Positions 33,408 to 43,919 of a DNA stretch of 64,000 nt are shown here, piece by piece. Numbering within the stretch: position 1 is the stretch's first letter; every line of letters begins with the position of its first letter. The DNA is from Charina bottae (taxonomy: Eukaryota; Chordata; Lepidosauria; Squamata; Charinaidae), in NCBI GenBank assembly GCA_023362775.1, contig JALMGJ010000004.1, positions 34,397,429 through 34,461,428 on the forward strand. The letters run 5' to 3'. The notes below the pieces were generated by a model. It was not told the origin of the DNA. It did no database searches and was given only the letters and a program-made list of their open reading frames with translations. A program made the position numbers and the translations under genes.

Positions 33408-34939
33408 CTATTTTTAGGTTTTGTTCCATTCTGAACGTTGCTGTTTCCACCCACTCTAACCCACCATTCCACCAAAGCTTTTCTTTTTCTGACTCTGGTT
33501 TTCAACTATTCCCAATTTACCTTCTCTCCTATAACAAAACAAAAATTATGCTTTCACTAATTAAAGCAAAGTTTTGTATACCCAATATAATGAATAAAAT
33601 GGTTCTTGTGTCACTCAATTAAAAATATGCCTGTTTTATTCTCCAATAAAATGAAGTTGTTTGATTAATATAATTTCAGATGTGAGGAATTCTCCTAAGA
33701 CATGTCCTTAGCCATAACGAAGCTTCTTTCTGTTTCCCTTTAATTGCCTCAGGTATTTCTTTTGAGCAGAAATTTGGTAGGAACATCTGAAGCATTTGCT
33801 TATATATTTTATGTTAGGCAAAATTATTTGGCAAATCAAGACACTGATTTTATCTATTTCCCAATGATTTATTAGGCAGTCAGTTCAGGACTCCATATAT
33901 AATATCAATAGATCCCTTTCACAAACCGTTTATAAAAGAATATACCAGATGAGAATGTCTCTTCCAGAGTAATACTGTATATTACATAAAATCTGATTTA
34001 AGGATATTAGAGACAGAAAAGTCTAATATATCACAACTTTTTTGTTTATAACATTCCCAGACATTTACCCTTTAACATACACCTATTTGCACAAGAGTTT
34101 TTTTAAAAAGCACATTCTATAGACATCAATAGAAGTTTTACAAAAGTATTTTCAGGTAGGCTATATGTCTTCATGTTTATATTTGTTTATCTGCTATATG
34201 TTTATTTATAATAAAGGGGTTTGGAAATACAGTAGCCTCATCCCATTGTATACTTGGAGCTCTTTTATCACAATCAGGCCCACTCTGAGTGCTTATACTA
34301 ATCTGCAAGGGCTGCTGTTTGCTACACATTTTCGATATCATGTAATGAGTTCCTCAGGAGAAACTAATTTATGCATCAGCAAGTGTGACATAGTTCTAGT
34401 GACTCCAAAGCATGACAAACACACCTACACAACATAAGAGGTCAGAAGATGAAGACATTAGAAAGAGACCGACGGGGGATCATGCTTCTCCAGAGAATGG
34501 GAATGGAGAGATTGGCCTTATTAATGATCACCTCCACAGCATGACATCTGTCATTTTTTCTTGAGCCAATTCCAACACATGGATCCATCATTTTCTGTCT
34601 TCTTTTATTGATGGCATGTTGGTATCTGAAGACCTCACTGCAACTCTCCCTTAACTTCTCCTCACTCTACGTGTTAGTGACTGAGTAAACCTGTGTGGGA
34701 AAGGTTGATTGTATAATTAGAAGGAAGTTCATTACAAACTACTGTAGGTCTGTGTCTGAGCCATAGTGACCAAAAGTAGATGTTGGATTGTTTGCTTTCA
34801 TACACCTGCAGTTACAAAGCAAAGTGATATTTTGCACCTTCTTTTCTTAGAGATGACATTGCATTTGCAGAGCTCAACTTTCAGATCACAGCAGGAGCAA
34901 GTAATGTAGTACTCTCTCATATAAACAGAGAGAGGAATA
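33408..34939. other. Unassigned non-coding DNA
   Basis: Nothing recognised; the plus frame at 34165-34437 has no known motif. Confidence 0.45.
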
Positions 34940-34947
34940 CTGTATAC

Positions 34948-35133
34948 CAGGGCTTTCCAAAGTGCTGCCGCTGGCGACACACCAGCAGCAGCGGCGGCAC
35001 GCGCGCGCACGGCGACGGCGCGGGGGGGCATGCCGTGCGCGCGCGCGCCGCCGCTTCCGGGTGGTGTGGCGACACACCACGCTGTGTGTGGCGACACACT
35101 TTTGTGTCGTGACACACAGTTTGGAAAGCTCTG
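34948..35133. mobile_element. hAT-type MITE, GC-rich (copy 4, shortest)
   Basis: Ends CAGGGCTTTCCAAAG and TTTGGAAAGCTCTG with a perfect 8-bp duplication CTGTATAC (34940-34947 and 35134-35141). Same right-hand GTGTGGCGACACAC series as the other copies. The core is reduced to about 70 bases of GCGCGCGCACGGCGACGG-type sequence, so copies differ chiefly in core length. Confidence 0.9.
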
Positions 35134-35141
35134 CTGTATAC

Positions 35142-35636
35142 ACCAAAATATATACTGTATAGTATTTATGAGAATCCTCCCAAAAAGGAAAATTAGACAC
35201 ACTCACCCACCAAAAAATTGCTCACATAGACACAAATCTTCTGTAATAACCAGCTTATCTTGTCAACACAGAATTGTTGGATCCAGATGGAGATTTTTCT
35301 CTAATAAATGCATGTATATTTGTGTGAAACACAGTATATATGAATATGTGGCTTTCCTTGTCAGCACAAAGTCCAAAAAAGGGCAGGGCCATGAAAAAAA
35401 ACTAAATTAAGGTTATTTAAACTAATTGAATTACTACAAATTTTAATTAACTAGCTGTAGAATAAGGCACACTATTTGTAAAAAATGAAAATGATCTATC
35501 ACCTGCATGTATACATACAAACTAATCTCTCCCACAATGTTAAGTACATGTGCTCCCTTCTTCTGTTTCCAACAGAAACTGCAAAGAGAATGAGAAGAAG
35601 AGAATTAAGAGAGGCCGTGAGGAGAAAGCTACACAG
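35142..35636. other. Unassigned non-coding DNA
   Basis: Nothing recognised. Confidence 0.4.
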
Positions 35637-35803
35637 GGAAAGGAAAGGAAAGGAAAGGAAAGGAAAGGAAAGGAAAGGAAAGGAAAGGAAAGGAAAGGAA
35701 AGGAAAGGAAAGGAAAGGAAAGGAAAGGAAGAGAAGAGAAGAGAAGAGAAGAGAAGAGAAGAGAAGAGAAGAGAAGAGAAGAGAAGAGAAGAGAAGAGAA
35801 GAG
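35637..35803. repeat. Compound pentanucleotide microsatellite
   Basis: About 19 AGGAA units (to about 35729) switch sharply to about 15 GAGAA units. The lysine/glutamate-rich and serine/phenylalanine-rich frames on the two strands are simple translations of the repeat. Confidence 0.97.
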
Positions 35804-36557
35804 ATAAAGTAGGATGGAAATGAGGAAATACTAAGTTACTGAACAGGATAAGGCAGCATAGAATAGGGAAGGGAGACTGTAGAAAGCTCAACTGGCATTT
35901 GTGCTGAGCTCATCAAGCATAACCCTATGGGTGTTTATTCTAAATTAAATCCCACTGAGTTCAATGGTTTTTCCTCTCAGGTCAATATGTTTAGGTCTTC
36001 CAGTTTTATTCAATCATCATGTAAATCTGTTATGGTTCATGAATGAGATGACAGCACACAGGTCCCATGCCGTTCCCTCATTGTTCTCCACTTGTAAAAA
36101 GTGTTTCCAAAGAGGAAAGGAAAGTAACCCCCATAGTTTATGCTTCACTGAGGATGAGAACTCTAGAAAGTGGATGAAGTCCATGAATACAGAAAGTTCT
36201 CCATGTGCAGACTCCATGTGTTTTTTTTTTTACAAATGTTGGTTTGGGAAATCTAAGATGATACTCCAACCACAAAGATAATTATTTCAAAGGAAAAACT
36301 GTCTTCCTTTCAGGTAAATACAATACGTATTGCTGAGCCAGAATGTGAGAAACATTTCACAAACACTTTATCTCACTGTAAAATTAGTCTCTAATTCAGC
36401 ATTGTTCTCATCACCTGGCATCAGTCAACCTATCACAACAATCCAGAGAAGATCCCTCTTCCCCTCTCTATCACCTAAAATGTGCCATTTTAGTAACTGT
36501 GAACAGACATTAAAATGTACAATAAAGGTAGACATACTGTCACATTTGCTTTTAAAT
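35804..36557. other. Unassigned non-coding DNA
   Basis: Nothing recognised. Confidence 0.4.
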
Positions 36558-36700
36558 GATCCAAATATCATGCCTGTCAGGAAAGCGTATTGAAATCACT
36601 GCACATATAGCATTAATTGAAAAACTGGCAACATTTTTTGTAAATCACTATTACCTTGGTTTTAGAATTTCTTAATTGCGAAAGTTTTCATAGTATAGAA
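36558..36700. repeat. 143-bp direct repeat, copy 1
   Basis: Starts GATCCAAATATCATGCC and ends TTCATAGTATAGAA. Identical over its full length to 37142-37284, 584 bp downstream. It has no inverted ends and no recognised repeat family. Confidence 0.92.
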
Positions 36701-37141
36701 CTGAATTTTGAACTGAACTTTCATAGTAAAAATTAAACCTCACCAAAACTCACTCCATTCTATGCTAATTGACCTGCTTGTCTTTTACATTTGCTCTTCT
36801 TTTAAGCATGCAAAGAATTTTCTCATTTGATCTCCTATGGCAGAAGGATTAGACCAAGAGACGGTGGCTTAGCCAAGCCATCCAATGACTTCCATGGCTG
36901 ATTGAGGATCTGAGCCCAGGCCAAACTACTGCAACGCAGCAACTATCCACTGATTTCAAATACAGTACTGTGAATATGAAGGTTAAAAATGCCTAAAAAG
37001 AAGTAGCAGCATTACAATCCAAAGCAAGCATGATATCAAGAAAATGTGTATGTCAGATCAAACACCAAACCAAACTGATGCCATGATGTGGTGCTTAATT
37101 ATACAAGATTACTATGGCAATAAAATACCTTCGAAGTATCA
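36701..37141. other. Unassigned spacer between direct repeats
   Basis: Nothing recognised between the two 143-bp copies. Confidence 0.4.
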
Positions 37142-37284
37142 GATCCAAATATCATGCCTGTCAGGAAAGCGTATTGAAATCACTGCACATATAGCATTAA
37201 TTGAAAAACTGGCAACATTTTTTGTAAATCACTATTACCTTGGTTTTAGAATTTCTTAATTGCGAAAGTTTTCATAGTATAGAA
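37142..37284. repeat. 143-bp direct repeat, copy 2
   Basis: No mismatch to 36558-36700 seen. The flanks on both sides are unrelated to those of copy 1, and no target duplication is apparent. Confidence 0.92.
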
Positions 37285-37535
37285 TGTTCCAATAACATCC
37301 TCCAAAACTGTAGTAACTTGAAGCTGAGCATTTTTAATTATGGCTTTCAAGCTGCAGTGCAGAAAGAAATAGAGATGAGCATAGACTGATGAGCCTACAG
37401 CAGGAATGGGAACAGGTAGGATTAGGGCCTTTGGGTGATCTGAAGTTGATCAGCAATGGTTGACAACTCCCAATTCTATATCAATAACAATTTTAGGGTT
37501 TTACATTTTAAATTAATTTATTTTAAGTTAAGTCT

Positions 37536-40354
37536 GGAATGTAAGATCTATGAATCAAGGTAAGCTGGATGTGGTCAAACATGAGATGACAAGATTAAAC
37601 ATCGACATCTTGGGAATCAGCGAACTAAAATGGACAGGAATGGGCGAATTTAATTCAGGAGACCATTATATATACTACTGTGGGCAAGAATCCCTTAGAA
37701 GAAATGGAGTAGCTCTCATAGTCAATAAAAGAGTGGGAAAGGCAGTACTGGGGTACAACCTCAAAAATGACAGAATGCTTTCAGTTCGAATCCAAGGCAA
37801 ACCATTCAACATCACAGTGATCCAAGTCTATGCCCCAACCACTGATGCCGAAGAAGCTGAAGTTGACCGGTTCTATGAAGACCTACAACACCTTCTAGAA
37901 CTAACACCAAAAAAAGATGTCCTTTTCATCATAGGGGACTGGAATGCTAAGGTAGGAAGTCAAAAAATAACCGGAATAACAGGCAAGTTCGGCCTCGGAG
38001 TACAAAATGAAGCAGGGCAAAGGCTAATAGAGTTTTGTCAAGAGAACACGCTGGTCATAGCAAACACTCTTTTCCAACAACACAAGACACGACTCTACAT
38101 ATGGACATCACCAGATGGTCAATACCGAAATCAGATTGGTTATATACTTTGCAGCCAAAGATGGAGAAGCTCTATACAATCAGCAAAAACAAGACCTGGA
38201 GCTGACTGTGGCTCAGATCATGAGCTTCTTATCGCAAAATTTAGGCTTAAATTGAAGAACGTAGAGAAAACCACTAGACCAATCAGATATGACCTAAATC
38301 ATATCCCTTATGAATATACAGTGGAGGTGAGGAATAGATTTAAAGGATTAGACCTGGTAGACAGAGTGCCTGAAGAACTATGGATGGAGGTTCGTAACAT
38401 TGTACAGGAGGCAGCAACTAAAACCATCCCAAAGAAAAAGAAATGCAAGAAAGCAAAGTGGCTGACTGATGAGGCTTTACAAATAGCTGAGGAAAGAAGG
38501 GAAGCAAAAGGCAAGGGAGAAAGGGAAAGATATAAACAACTGAATGCAGAATTCCAGAGAATAGCAAGGAGAGATAAGAAGGCCTTCTTAAATGAACAAT
38601 GCAAAGAAATCGAGGAAAACAATAGAATGGGGAAGACTAGAGATCTCTTCAAGAAAATTGGAGATATCAAGGGAACATTTTGTGCGAAGATGGGCATGAT
38701 AAAGGACAAAAAAGGCAGGGACCTAACAGAAGCAGAAGAGATTAAGAAGAGGTGGCAAGAATACACAGAAGAACTATACAAGAAAGATCTTAATATCCCT
38801 GATAAATACGATGGTGTGGTCACTGACCTTGAGCCGGACATCCTAGAGAGTGAAGTCAAGTGGGCCTTAGGAAGCATTACTAACAACAAAGCTAGCGGAG
38901 AAGACAGTATCCCAGCTGAGCTATTTAAAATCCTAAAAGATGATGCTGTTAAAGTGCTGCACTCAATATGCCAACAAATTTGGAAAACTCAACAGTGGCC
39001 ACAGGATTGGAAAAGGTCAGTTTACGTTCCAATTCCAAAGAAAGGCAATGCCAAAGAATGTTCAAACTACCGTACAATTGCGCTCATTTCACATGCTAGC
39101 AAGGTTATGCTCAAAATCCTACAAGCTAGGCTTCAGCAGTATGTGAACCGAGAACTACCAGAAGTGCAAGCTGGGTTTCGAAGAGGCAGAGGAACTAGAG
39201 ATCAGATTGCCAACATTCGCTGGATCATGGAAAAAGCAAGAGAGTTCCAGAAAAACATCTACTTCTGCTTCATTGACTACGCTAAAGCCTTTGATTGTGT
39301 GGATCACAACAAACTGTGGCAAATTCTTAAAGAGATGGGAGTACCAGACCACCTTACCTGTCTCCTGAGAAACCTGTATGCGGGTCAAGAAGCAACAGTT
39401 AGAACCGGACATGGAACAACCGACTGGTTCAAAATTGGGAAAGGAGTACGACAAGGCTGTATATTATCACCCTGCTTATTTAACTTATATGCAGAGTACA
39501 TCATGAGAAATGCCGGGCTGGATGAATCACAAGCCGGAGTTAAGATTGCCGGGAGAAATATCAACAACCTCAGATATGCAGACGATACCACCCTAATGGC
39601 AGAAAGTGAAGAGGAACTAAAGAGCCTCTTGATGAGGGTGAAAGAGGAGAGTGCAAAAGCTGGCTTGAAACTCAACATTAAAAAAACCCAGATCATGGCA
39701 TCTGGTCCCATCACTTCCTGGCAAATAGAAGGGGAAGAAATGGAAGCAGTGACAGATTTTATTTTCTTGGGCTCCAAGATCACCGCAGACGGTGACTGCA
39801 GCCATGAAATTAAAAGACGCTTGCTCCTTGGGAGGAAATCTATGGCAAACCTAGACAGCATATTAAAAAGCAGAGACATCACCTTGCCGACAAAGGTCCG
39901 TATAGTTAAAGCTATGGTTTTTCCAGTAGTGATGTATGGCTGTGAGAGCTGGACCATAAGGAAGGCTGAGCGCCGAAGAATTGATGCTTTCGAGCTGTGG
40001 TGCTGGAGAAGACTCTTGAGAGTCCCTTGGACTGCAAGGAGGTCAAACCAGTCAATCCTAAAGGAAATCAACCCTGACTGCTCATTGGAAGGACAGATGC
40101 TGAAGCTGAAGCTCAAATACTTTGGCCACCTAATGCGAAGAGAGGACTCACTGGAAAAGACCCTGATGCTGGGAAAGACTGAGGGCAAAAGGAGAAGGGG
40201 ACGGCAGAGGATGAGATGGTTAGATAGCATCACCGATGTAATGAACATGAATTTGAGTAAACTCCGAGAGACAGTGGAGGACAGGAAGGCCTGGCGTGCT
40301 ATGGTCCATGAGGTCACGAAGAGTCGGACACGACTAAACGATTGAACAACAACA
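37536..40354 (+). mobile_element. Bov-B (RTE) LINE, nearly full length
   Basis: Bracketed by an 11-bp duplication AAGTTAAGTCT (37525-37535 and 40355-40365). It begins within the endonuclease domain at the NVRSMNQ motif, so the 5' UTR and the extreme N-terminus are missing. It ends with the Bov-B 3' end (GAGTCGGACACGACTAAACG, then an AACAAC-type tail). By family knowledge Bov-B spread widely among squamates and moved horizontally to ruminants and others, with ticks as suggested vectors. It also serves as partner for SINEs with a matching GAGTCGGAC tail, such as the one at 53729-54045. Confidence 0.95.
37550..40345 (+). CDS. Bov-B ORF: endonuclease and reverse transcriptase (931 codons)
   Basis: Encodes an APE-type endonuclease (about residues 1-230) followed by reverse transcriptase (about 470-760) and a C-terminal region. 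Visible motifs: ISELKW (catalytic Glu), GDWNAKVG, GSDHEL (Asp-His), then in the RT FRRGRGTRDQ, FIDYAKAFDCVDH, GVRQGCILSP and YADDTTLMAES (catalytic Asp pair), and near the end YGCESWTIRKAE and TKSRTRLND. The frame has no stop or frameshift, which is unusual among repeats in this window and implies recent insertion. The frame is open upstream to the truncation point, so the Met used here is simply the first available. One oddity: the endonuclease motif usually NQIDYIL reads NQIGYIL, replacing a conserved Asp, so nicking may be impaired. Confidence 0.93.
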   Translation: MNQGKLDVVKHEMTRLNIDILGISELKWTGMGEFNSGDHYIYYCGQESLRRNGVALIVNKRVGKAVLGYNLKNDRMLSVRIQGKPFNITVIQVYAPTTDAEEAEVDRFYEDLQHLLELTPKKDVLFIIGDWNAKVGSQKITGITGKFGLGVQNEAGQRLIEFCQENTLVIANTLFQQHKTRLYIWTSPDGQYRNQIGYILCSQRWRSSIQSAKTRPGADCGSDHELLIAKFRLKLKNVEKTTRPIRYDLNHIPYEYTVEVRNRFKGLDLVDRVPEELWMEVRNIVQEAATKTIPKKKKCKKAKWLTDEALQIAEERREAKGKGERERYKQLNAEFQRIARRDKKAFLNEQCKEIEENNRMGKTRDLFKKIGDIKGTFCAKMGMIKDKKGRDLTEAEEIKKRWQEYTEELYKKDLNIPDKYDGVVTDLEPDILESEVKWALGSITNNKASGEDSIPAELFKILKDDAVKVLHSICQQIWKTQQWPQDWKRSVYVPIPKKGNAKECSNYRTIALISHASKVMLKILQARLQQYVNRELPEVQAGFRRGRGTRDQIANIRWIMEKAREFQKNIYFCFIDYAKAFDCVDHNKLWQILKEMGVPDHLTCLLRNLYAGQEATVRTGHGTTDWFKIGKGVRQGCILSPCLFNLYAEYIMRNAGLDESQAGVKIAGRNINNLRYADDTTLMAESEEELKSLLMRVKEESAKAGLKLNIKKTQIMASGPITSWQIEGEEMEAVTDFIFLGSKITADGDCSHEIKRRLLLGRKSMANLDSILKSRDITLPTKVRIVKAMVFPVVMYGCESWTIRKAERRRIDAFELWCWRRLLRVPWTARRSNQSILKEINPDCSLEGQMLKLKLKYFGHLMRREDSLEKTLMLGKTEGKRRRGRQRMRWLDSITDVMNMNLSKLRETVEDRKAWRAMVHEVTKSRTRLND

Positions 40355-40365
40355 AAGTTAAGTCT

Positions 40366-43094
40366 ATTAGCATTTCCAATCCATATGAATGTATGTAGAA
40401 TTATACCTAGGATTGAGGCTCAAGAATGTAAGAAATAACTGACTTTGCTTCCTGAGTCTCAAATTTGCCTTTGTCTTGAGTTGAGGGATCTCAAAATTCT
40501 ATTAAAAATTTGAGTGGATTCTGCAATCCTGAAATCTGCTCTTTTCTGGCTTACAGAACAGCTAAACTTGCAGACACCCAAGATTTTATAGAATGGGTTG
40601 GGAGGGATGGAGACCAACAAAAACGTAATAGAGATATTGCAACGATATTGGACAAAGAGACAGAAAGGAAGAGTGATCAGTATACTGAATTTAGATTCAA
40701 AGAGCTCGCTCTGCTCTGGTGTAAAAGGGAGGACAAGTTGGATTATCAATCTTTAAAATACTATGTCTAATTGTGACATCATGCAAACATTTCAGTGGAG
40801 AAGGATCACTATATATTCAAAGATGTAGAATTATCAGAATACATGAAAGCATTTTTCTGACCATATTTGCACATTCTAGGCTCCTCCATAAATGTATCCA
40901 GATTATGTTTATACTAAGGTTATACATTAATTGTCATCATAGTTTCCTGTATGCTGGAGACAAAGGTCTGTTTGAAATATAATTAGAAATGCTCTGCCTT
41001 TAACTTCTAGCATTACCTGAAGGAGTAACTTTCTCAGCTAATCCTGGGAAAGTAAGTTTGACTGTCTATTGACCCTATTTTCCCATCTACACCATGATAA
41101 GTGATTCCTAGGTTGTCTTTCAAGGATGCAGAGAAAGAAAAGGCTGAAAGGTGACAGTCTGATTCAGGAATCCAACCATATCCCAGATAAATGCAAGACC
41201 CTAAAATTAAAATGCCCGCTGAGGAGGTTACATAATGGCACACAAATGTCAGTTACAGGAGAGTGATAGAACAGGAATTTGCCCTTGGTTTACAGATAGA
41301 TCAAAGGAAGAGAAATCTTGGGTATTAACTACAAAAAGAATGAAAGCCCCCATTGGCAAGAAAGATGATCTAATGGGAAGAGTTCTAGGATCTCTTATCA
41401 GTGCTTCCAGATGAAGCTTTTATAATGCAATCCTCATTCCTCAAATAATATATTTTGTTTTCTTTACTGTCAAGTTATTTTCTTGCATCAGTGACACTAT
41501 ACAGAATTTTTTTTAAAAAAATGTTGAAGGTTATTCCTATAGATCAAAAACTATCACTTTTGCACAAGAAATAATATGAATTTTACAAAAATTAAGACAG
41601 CCAAAATATAAAAATAAAATAAATTTTGAACTGAATTTATGCAGCCCCCGAGTGGTATTTAGGAGGTGATATTTGACAGGGGACAAAAGGGGGATATGTA
41701 ATGACATCTGAAGCCAAAGACTGAGGCCAACGCCACTTTTAACGACTTGGGAAGAAGGAGGAGGAGGAGGATAATCATGACAGCATGGGGGAGCACAGTT
41801 GCCACAGGGACCGTTATTCCAAGGCCACTGTGGGATTGCACAAATGCATTTCCTACAACTCTGTCAAATTTGGAAGAAGGCATACACATGACAGGTGTAC
41901 CTAAGGAAAACATGATAAAAAAAAGCATATATACTATAATGGCAGTGAATCAGAAACACTCATTCTGACTCATTGTCATGAGGAGCTCTCAGTGAACTTA
42001 GGAGCTCACTGTGATCTAAAGAGTGAAGCAGATATTTGAAAACAGGACAGGAAGTCTGTTACCGTATCTAGTTTCAATATGCACAGCATGGGCAAAAAAC
42101 AGAAAAAACCGTTGCCAACGTGAAGTCATCTGCAGTAACATGACAAATGAATATAAATGTCAAGCACCCAAGTTAAAGCTAGGTGAGTGCTGAGTTCAGA
42201 AAGAGGTAAACACCATAATCCTGTCCAACTCTTCCTCCTTTTTCTCCCCATTGAACCCAAATTTAGGACTGAAAGCATAGTTTTGCTGCCAAAAATTATC
42301 CTTGGATCAGCCACTAACACAGTCTCTGCTGTATTCTATGACTTACTTTGCAGAACTGAAGCAATGTTTATTGATAATGCATGTGAAACATTTTGAACTT
42401 GAAAAATACTAAACTTTATGAGATACACACTTTCTAAACACAGAGATGATTTCTATGAAAGGCATTCCATTTTGTATAGTATAGAATAGCTTTCACTTGG
42501 TGAGCACTTTCTTGTGGAGAACTCAGTATCAGATTAATATATGGAACATTAAATTGGTGCATATGTGCGAAAGGCATTATGTATAAAATATCCAGTGGGA
42601 AGGTAACTACCTCTAGAACAAGAAAATATAAATAATTGTTGAAAATGGTTTACTCTAGAAATACATTACACTTTCACCCTTATTATCTGTACGGAAACTT
42701 ACAGAGAATTCACATCTTGGGGAAAAGTAAAACTCTAACTACTTATTGGCAATTGTATCACATTCAGACTCTTTTGGCTAATATACAAATTAAACTAATA
42801 GCAATTTTATTTTCCTAGTGATAGTTTTGTTACTTAGATATTTTATATATCATTATGTGACAACTTAAGTATGCTCTTCATGCACACTTTTGTGCTACGA
42901 TAACACCACTGTTATTTAGTTTCAACCTTATTTTGTTGCTTAGTGTTCTACTAACATTTACAAATATAAAGAATCCAGCATAGCACACAACCTATCTTTC
43001 GCTGGAGGAATGTGGGCAATAGTTTGTTGGCTTGTAAAGTAGCCTCTAGATTAGAGATCCGAGGCTGCATAGAATTGTGTAAATGTGCTTGGGG
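40366..43094. other. Unassigned non-coding DNA
   Basis: About 2.7 kb without recognised repeat. The open stretch at 40510-40770 (86 codons, no ATG start) and several 60-70 codon frames show no motif that I can identify. Confidence 0.45.
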
Positions 43095-43454
43095 CAAACT
43101 AGGCTTTGCTTGAACTTATGGCATACTGGGCAAAATCACTGTGGGAAGAGAAAGCATGGGCCCTGTCTGGAAAAGTATTAGAAAACAGATTAATTTCTCA
43201 ACAAAATGCAAAGAAAATGGATGTGAGGAATAAGGAGGTGGAAGCTGCTTGGAACAGAGTGAAAATAATTACGTTAGTGCTGCAGAATTGTTTGGGAATT
43301 ATGACATAGGATGCCTTGTAGAATGATAAAATAAAAGAGCTTTGGATGATGAAGGAAAGCATGTAAGAAAATGCTGCAGAAATAAAGTTTATAAGAAAAG
43401 TATAGCATAATGCATAAAGAGATTAAAATATAATAGCAATCAAAGAGAATACAG
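43095..43454 (+). pseudogene. Possible 5' part of an old RTE-like LINE
   Basis: A 67-codon frame (43106-43309) of WEEKAWALSGKV and VRNKEVEAAWNRVK type could correspond to the linker before the reverse transcriptase of the LINE remnant that is clear from about 44 kb. The assignment rests mainly on position and character. Confidence 0.3.
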
Positions 43455-43625
43455 TATTTGTAGCTCAGGGTTGAACTTGGTGCTCTCTGAGCCTTGTTGT
43501 TTTCTTGCAGACATTTCATTGCCAGACTAGGCAACATCTTCCGTGCCAATGAAGATGTTGCCTAGTCTGGCAATGAAAAGTCTGCAAGAAAACAACAAGA
43601 TTCAGAGAGCAGCAAGGACTCCAAA
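43455..43625. repeat. Inverted repeat of hammerhead-like units
   Basis: Two copies of the unit seen at 7319-7410 face each other: minus-strand unit 43479-43544 and plus-strand unit 43547-43612. The left flank TTTGTAGCTCAGGGTTGAACT is the same as at 7288. The hammerhead-like core is damaged: the plus unit has AUGAAGA and GAAAAGUC, and the minus unit has CGGAAGA and GAAAUGUC. It inserted in the old LINE remnant. Confidence 0.75.
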
Positions 43626-43919
43626 GATAATAACAATGAATGAAGTCAAAGTGGCAGAAAAAATACAGAGCAATTTTAATGGAAATAAAAGAGTTTTGGA
43701 AGTGGATAAAGAAGGACAAACAAGGAGCCCCCAACAAAATAAATGGGAAGAAAAGTAAAAGTTATCATAGGATTTGGGATGAAACTGTGAGAGAATTTTA
43801 GAGAGCTACGCATATGTGACTAATAGTGATATGTCAAGAATGGAAGTAGAACATAAGTATTGAATGTTAATGTCCAAGAAAAAAAATTATGAAAAGGAAA
43901 CTATAAATACTGTGAAAAT
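43626..43919. other. Unassigned, probably decayed LINE
   Basis: A lysine-rich 71-codon frame at 43543-43758 partly overlaps the inverted repeat. No motif is recognised. Confidence 0.3.

Noticed and set aside
35485..35891. Lys/Glu-rich and Phe/Ser/Leu-rich frames
   Set aside because: Simple translation of the AGGAA/GAGAA microsatellite on both strands.
38308..40317. Long minus-strand frames (193 and 310 codons) under the Bov-B ORF
   Set aside because: Shadow frames antisense to a strongly supported ORF, without any recognisable motif.
40510..40770. 86-codon open stretch as a possible host exon
   Set aside because: No ATG start, no recognisable domain, and no clear splice-site pattern or homologue that I can name.
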